DNA of 26,189 nt, from contig CAKSAM010000035.1 in the NCBI GenBank assembly GCA_934436245.1, positions 1 to 26,189 on the forward strand, read 5' to 3'. How positions within the stretch are numbered: position 1 is the first letter of the stretch; each line of letters starts with the position of its first letter. The DNA is from an uncultured Acetatifactor sp. (GTDB lineage: Bacteria; Bacillota; Clostridia; Lachnospirales; Lachnospiraceae). The translations under genes were made by a program, and so were the position numbers. Positions 22,184-26,189 of the stretch are shown here, one piece after another. Below the pieces are notes generated by a model. That model was not told the DNA's origin. It ran no database searches and saw only the letters and a program-made list of their open reading frames with translations.

Positions 22184-22308
22184 CAATATTAGGGAGTAGT
22201 TCACATCGGATAACCGATGTTGTGTTGGTCGTCATCACGTTAGTGAAGCCACAGGCAGTCGCTAACCGGGCAGTACACGTCTACAGAAATGGAACGAGAC
22301 TTTTATTG
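22184..22308 (+). ncRNA. yybP-ykoY manganese riboswitch
   Basis: The conserved pieces of this Mn2+ aptamer occur in order. AGGGAGTAG (22191-22199) is followed by a stem-loop ACATCGG-ATAA-CCGATGT (22203-22220). The signature GTCGTCATCACG (about 22229-22238) comes next, then a stem GTTAGTG / CGCTAAC continuing into CCGGGC, and the 3' segment AACGAGAC. P1 closes between CAATATTAG (22184-22192) and CTTTTATTG (22300-22308), with a two-base internal mismatch. The GGGGAGUAG and GUCGUCA signatures align with the Lactococcus yoaB aptamer as I recall it. Downstream is a P-type ATPase, a common target of this class. Mn2+ binding is expected to stabilise P1 and switch expression on. Confidence 0.85.
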
Positions 22309-22339
22309 TATGTTTATCGTGCAGTAAAAGTCTTTTTTT
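22297..22339 (+). terminator. Riboswitch-controlled terminator
   Basis: AGACTTTTA (22297-22305) pairs with TAAAAGTCT (22325-22333), followed by seven T residues (22333-22339). The left arm is the same sequence that closes riboswitch helix P1, so P1 and terminator are mutually exclusive. That is a transcriptional ON switch with ligand. Confidence 0.88.
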
Positions 22340-22390
22340 GCGTGATAAACAAAGGATCCGGGTACATTATTTAAGAAGGAGGATTTGTAT

Positions 22391-25018
22391 ATGACACAAA
22401 AAAACATCTGGAATATTTCTGTAAAAGAACTCATGGAAAAATATCAGGTGACAGAACAGGGGCTTACTACTGCCCGCTCGGAGGAGCTTCGCCTGGAAAA
22501 GGGTGAAAATATCCTGCAGGAGAGCAGGCGCAAAAGTATACCGGAAGTATTTATCAGTCAGTTTGCTGATCTGCTGGTAGTAATCCTGATCATTGCAGCT
22601 GTGATCTCCATGTTTTCCGGCAATACGGAGAGTACCGTTGTAATCCTGCTGGTACTGGTGATCAATGCCATCCTGGGCACCCTGCAGCATGTAAAGGCCC
22701 AGCGTTCTCTGGATAGTCTCAGGCAGTTATCTTCGCCCGGTGCAAAAGTCATAAGAGACGGTGTGAAACGGGAAATTCCATCAAGGGATATTGTGCCGGG
22801 AGACATTGTCATATTGGAAGCGGGCGACATGATCGTGGCCGATGGACGTATCCTGCACAGCTATTCGCTGCAGGTCAACGAAAGCTCTCTGACAGGCGAG
22901 TCTGCCAACGTAGAAAAAACAGATGCCGTTATAGAGGATGATGTGGCACTTGCTGACCGGGCAAATATGGTCTATTCCGGAAGTCTGGTTACCTACGGAC
23001 GCGCCGAGATGCTGGTGACTGCTACCGGCATGGAGACGGAGCTGGGTAAGATTGCAGGACTGATGAATGCAGCCAAAGAGCGCAAGACACCTCTGCAGGA
23101 GAGCCTGGACAAGTTCAGCAGCAGACTTGCCATACTGATCATGATCATATGTGCTGTCGTATTCTGCCTGTGTATCTATCGCCGAATGACGCTGTTGGAC
23201 TCCATGATGTTTGCAGTGGCACTGGCCGTTGCAGCGATCCCTGAGGCACTGAGCTCCATTGTGACCATAGTGCAAGCCTTTGGTACACAGAAAATGGCAA
23301 AGGAAAATGCAATTATCAAGAATCTGAAAGCTGTGGAAAGTCTGGGCTGTGTCTCTGTCATCTGCTCTGATAAGACCGGAACACTGACTCAGAATAAAAT
23401 GACGGTGCAGCAGATTTATATAGAAGACCGGTTATACGAGCCGGATCAGCTTGACCTTTTGAATCAGACACATCGCTATCTGCTCTATGACGCTGTCCTC
23501 AACAATGATTCCAGTATCGTCGATGACAAGGGCATCGGTGACCCTACAGAATATGCCCTTTTAGAGATGTTTCGAAGGATTGACGCGGATACATCTTCTA
23601 TTTTGAAAGAAGCAAACATGCATGAAGATATCCTCAGGCAGAACATGCAGCGTCTTGAGGAAGTGCCTTTTGATTCCGACAGAAAGCTGATGAGTACGAA
23701 ATATATGCTGCATGGTGTACCCACGATCCTTACCAAAGGTGCTGTGGATGTTCTCTTAGACCGCTGTGACTATGTGCGCTGCAGCGACGGTATCCGTCCT
23801 ATGACGGAAGCTGAAAAAGACAAGATCCGTATGCAGAATCAGCTTTTTTCAGAAAATGGCCTGCGTGTATTGTCTTTTGCTTACAAGGAATCGGATGAAA
23901 ATCTCGACATCCATGCGGAGTATGGCTATACCTTCCTGGGCCTGATCTCTATGGTAGATCCTCCCAGAGAAGAATCTGCGGCTGCCGTTGCAGCTTCTAA
24001 GAGAGCCGGCATCCGTCCGGTCATGATCACAGGTGATCATAAGGTAACAGCAGTGGCAATCGCCCGCCAGATCGGGATATTCGAAGATGGAGACCTTGCA
24101 CTGACAGGTGCTGAGCTGGATGCCATGAGCGACAGTGAACTGGATGAACAGATCGTAAAAATCTCCGTCTATGCCAGAGTATCTCCCGAGAACAAAATCC
24201 GGATTGTCGAGGCATGGCAGCGCAGAGGTAATATTGTCTCCATGACTGGAGACGGTGTGAATGATGCTCCTGCATTGAAAAAGGCGGACATCGGTGTCGC
24301 TATGGGAATTACCGGAACAGAGGTATCCAAGGATGCCGCAGACATGATTCTGTCGGATGATAATTTCGCAACGATCATCAAGGCAGTGGCAAACGGGCGT
24401 AATGTATACAGAAATATCAAAAATGCCATTTTGTTCCTGCTGTCCGGCAATACCGCCGGTATCTTAGCAGTATTATACACATCCCTGATGGGCCTTCCTG
24501 TGCCTCTTACACCTGTACATCTGCTGTTCATCAACCTGCTGACCGATTCTCTTCCGGCCCTGGCAATCGGCATGGAGCCGGCAGATGACGACCTTCTGAA
24601 AGAAAAGCCCAGGAATCCACGGGAAGGAATCCTCACCAGAGGCTTTTTGATTACGATGATAACACAGGGTCTGCTGATCGCAGCAGCAGCCATGACAGCT
24701 TATCACATCGGACTGACCGTCAGTTCGGCTATGGCCTCCACTATGGCTTTTGCCACACTGACACTGGCCAGATTGTTCCATGGTTTTAACTGCCGTGGCA
24801 GCGAATCCATCTTCCGGCTGGGACTGACCTCGAACCGGTATAGTCTCTATGCTTTCGCCGCAGGAGTCTCTTTACTGGCACTGGTTATCTTCATCCCGGG
24901 ATTACACAGTGTATTCAGCATAGCCGATCTGCCTATGACAGCACTCGGTCAGATCGTAGGTCTCGCTCTCATGCCGACCGTGATTATACAGATAACGAAA
25001 ATTATCAGACATAGATAA
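22391..25018 (+). CDS. P2-type cation ATPase, probable Mn2+/Ca2+ exporter
   Basis: This 875-residue membrane pump has an actuator motif TGES (168-171), the phosphorylation site CSDKTGTLTQNKMT (D327) and the hinge MTGDGVNDAPALKKADIGVAMG. Ion-binding elements include AAIPEAL in TM4 and NLLTDSLPALAIGMEPADDD in TM6, as in SERCA/PMCA-type Ca2+ pumps. About ten transmembrane helices are expected. An in-frame TTG exists at 22385, but ATG 22391 has AAGGAGGA at 22376-22383. The Mn2+ riboswitch upstream suggests export of Mn2+ and/or Ca2+, as for Streptococcus MgtA and Lactococcus YoaB, rather than Mg2+ uptake. No partner genes are adjacent. Confidence 0.95.
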   Translation: MTQKNIWNISVKELMEKYQVTEQGLTTARSEELRLEKGENILQESRRKSIPEVFISQFADLLVVILIIAAVISMFSGNTESTVVILLVLVINAILGTLQHVKAQRSLDSLRQLSSPGAKVIRDGVKREIPSRDIVPGDIVILEAGDMIVADGRILHSYSLQVNESSLTGESANVEKTDAVIEDDVALADRANMVYSGSLVTYGRAEMLVTATGMETELGKIAGLMNAAKERKTPLQESLDKFSSRLAILIMIICAVVFCLCIYRRMTLLDSMMFAVALAVAAIPEALSSIVTIVQAFGTQKMAKENAIIKNLKAVESLGCVSVICSDKTGTLTQNKMTVQQIYIEDRLYEPDQLDLLNQTHRYLLYDAVLNNDSSIVDDKGIGDPTEYALLEMFRRIDADTSSILKEANMHEDILRQNMQRLEEVPFDSDRKLMSTKYMLHGVPTILTKGAVDVLLDRCDYVRCSDGIRPMTEAEKDKIRMQNQLFSENGLRVLSFAYKESDENLDIHAEYGYTFLGLISMVDPPREESAAAVAASKRAGIRPVMITGDHKVTAVAIARQIGIFEDGDLALTGAELDAMSDSELDEQIVKISVYARVSPENKIRIVEAWQRRGNIVSMTGDGVNDAPALKKADIGVAMGITGTEVSKDAADMILSDDNFATIIKAVANGRNVYRNIKNAILFLLSGNTAGILAVLYTSLMGLPVPLTPVHLLFINLLTDSLPALAIGMEPADDDLLKEKPRNPREGILTRGFLITMITQGLLIAAAAMTAYHIGLTVSSAMASTMAFATLTLARLFHGFNCRGSESIFRLGLTSNRYSLYAFAAGVSLLALVIFIPGLHSVFSIADLPMTALGQIVGLALMPTVIIQITKIIRHR

Positions 25019-25181
25019 TTGGAAAAAGAAACTGCAATCTTTCCTTTTTTACCTTCAGATATTCTTCCGCATAATGTGTCTCTTCGTCGGTTGTCAGAAT
25101 AACCTCCTGTCCCTGCGGCATGTCAATATCCGTTGCCACAAGCAGGAGGGAATCCTCCTTTGTTTGTAGTGAAAAATCATC
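25005..25181 (-). pseudogene. Remnant of an unidentified gene (C-terminal fragment)
   Basis: An open minus-strand frame of 58 codons plus stop runs from just after a TAG (25184-25182) to TGA at 25005-25007. It has natural protein composition, including KEDSLLLVATDIDMPQGQEV, then ILTTDEETHYAEEY, and no usable start codon or SD. It overlaps the last 14 bp of the ATPase gene. It looks like the tail of a decayed gene whose 5' part is gone. I do not recognise the family. Confidence 0.4.
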
Positions 25182-25198
25182 CTAGTGACTTTGTAATA

Positions 25199-25216
25199 CC
25201 TAAAGTCAGCTTTAGG
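25199..25216 (-). terminator. Weak terminator hairpin after the Fic gene
   Basis: CCTAAA-GTCAGC-TTTAGG forms a 6-bp stem just past the Fic stop codon. The following minus-strand sequence (TATTACAAAG) lacks a strong U-run, so termination is uncertain. Confidence 0.4.
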
Positions 25217-25223
25217 TCAAGGA

Positions 25224-26177
25224 TTATTGTTTTACATATCTCTGATTCTTACTATTTGGCTTTTCCGGCAATGTCATTTTTATTAGTCCCAACTCTATGG
25301 CCGGCTTGATATAATTTTTTCGAAATGTTTCCTTGGATTTCAGATGCAGTGCCTCCATGATCGCATTAGCGGTATAGGGGACATCGTACTCCATTACTTC
25401 CAGCATCCGTTTTACATATTCTGACATACTTTCATTTATCTTATTTACCTGTATGATAACCTCATCTAATACCTGATCTATCATACTCAACATAAATTCT
25501 ATAAAAACATCTGAATTTCCATTCACATGACATTTTGCTATTGCATCATAATATTCTGCCTGGAATCTTTCAATCTGACTTTCCAACGGAATATATTCAA
25601 ACACATTTCTCCAACGATATAGCATTACCGTATGCCATAATCTGGCCATTCTTCCATTTCCGTCTGCAAAAGGATGTATAAACACAAATTCATAATGAAA
25701 AACAGCTGACACAATAAGCGGATGTATTGTCCCTTCACTGTTTTTAACCCATGAAAATAAATCCTTCATCAGTTCATTTACCATATTCGGCGGCGGTGCC
25801 ACAAAAATACACTGATCTCCGGAAAAGACACCCTCTTCCCCTTTTCTGAATACACCTGATTCCTCTACTATTCTATAGGTCATTATTCCATGGATTTTTT
25901 TCAGATCTGACATGCTTTGAGGATTTATTTCCGAGATTTTTTCATATGCAGCATATGCATTTTTCACCTCTTGTATTTCCTTTTGATCTCCCAATACAAG
26001 ATGACCATTGATGACATCTCTCACTTCAGCCAGAGACAAGGAATTTGCTTCTATTTTTAAGGAAGAATGAATGGATCGGATCCGGTTGTTTATCCTTAAA
26101 TGCGTCCTTGCCTCCAATTCCCTGTGACTGCTTATTTTACCTACTTTTTCAGATATAGAAGAAACAAGCTCCAACAT
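25224..26177 (-). CDS. Fic-domain protein (probable AMPylase/nucleotidyl transferase), start uncertain
   Basis: This 317-residue protein has an N-terminal helical region with an inhibitory-type motif SSLKIEAN (S39..E43), the Fic core with HPFADGNGRMAR (H168), and a C-terminal winged-helix-like region (about 250-317; AIMEALHLKSKETFRKNYIKPAIELGLI). Fic enzymes transfer AMP or related groups to target proteins; the N-terminal Glu of class II members blocks ATP binding. Here the residue after that Glu is Ala instead of Gly or Asn. The ATG at 26177 has no SD in the 12 bases left in the window, so the true start may lie outside. Target unknown. Confidence 0.9.
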   Translation of the reverse strand: MLELVSSISEKVGKISSHRELEARTHLRINNRIRSIHSSLKIEANSLSLAEVRDVINGHLVLGDQKEIQEVKNAYAAYEKISEINPQSMSDLKKIHGIMTYRIVEESGVFRKGEEGVFSGDQCIFVAPPPNMVNELMKDLFSWVKNSEGTIHPLIVSAVFHYEFVFIHPFADGNGRMARLWHTVMLYRWRNVFEYIPLESQIERFQAEYYDAIAKCHVNGNSDVFIEFMLSMIDQVLDEVIIQVNKINESMSEYVKRMLEVMEYDVPYTANAIMEALHLKSKETFRKNYIKPAIELGLIKMTLPEKPNSKNQRYVKQ

Positions 26178-26189
26178 TTTATTTGAGAT

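Overview
The window looks like chromosome of a motile gut-type Lachnospiraceae bacterium, closest in style to Roseburia/Agathobacter. This rests on a Gram-positive flagellin with a linked csrA, strong AAGGAGG ribosome binding sites, polysaccharide genes (GH3, GH105) with AraC regulators, a GHKL sensor kinase, and small palindromic repeats. I see no rRNA, tRNA, CRISPR array or transposase. The genus is inferred only.

Layout. 1-1512: a HigB/HigA-like toxin-antitoxin pair and two tandem 79-residue paralogues, closed by a terminator shared with the converging flagellin gene. 1572-3452 (minus strand): csrA followed by flagellin. Both Shine-Dalgarno sequences sit inside near-consensus CsrA sites. 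3506-4290: a 785-bp segment bounded by 32-bp inverted repeats. It holds a FimB-sized tyrosine recombinase gene and, at its right end, a textbook sigma-28 (SigD/FliA) flagellar promoter. 4406-7419 (plus strand): an esterase translationally coupled to a membrane chemoreceptor ending in a c-di-GMP-binding PilZ domain. 7479-11322 (minus): AraC regulator, CapA-like lipoprotein and LytR-CpsA-Psr protein. 11379-13753: an 81-bp palindrome, then an SLC13/ArsB-type transporter plus cytidylate-kinase-like operon with its own promoter and structured leader. 13870-18148 (minus): a domain-swapped GH3 glycosidase and an orphan GHKL kinase. 18210-22112: two inverted copies of a MITE-like repeat enclose a GH105/AraC divergent pair and a LUD-domain plus prolyl-tRNA-deacylase operon. 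22150-25018: a sigma-A promoter, a yybP-ykoY manganese riboswitch with terminator, and a P2-type cation ATPase. 25005-26177: a gene remnant and a Fic protein.

The main discovery candidate is the 3506-4290 switch. In the orientation given, the sigma-28 promoter points away from csrA-flagellin, toward the esterase-chemoreceptor operon, and runs into a terminator-like hairpin formed by the right repeat. Inversion by the enclosed recombinase would aim the same promoter at csrA-flagellin, about 60 bp beyond the left repeat, with no U-run after the hairpin. I see no other sigma-28 promoter in front of csrA or flagellin. The window therefore appears to show a phase-variable flagellin locus in its OFF state, layered with post-transcriptional control by CsrA.

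The second clear regulatory element is the Mn2+ riboswitch, which indicates that the P-type ATPase probably exports Mn2+ and/or Ca2+.
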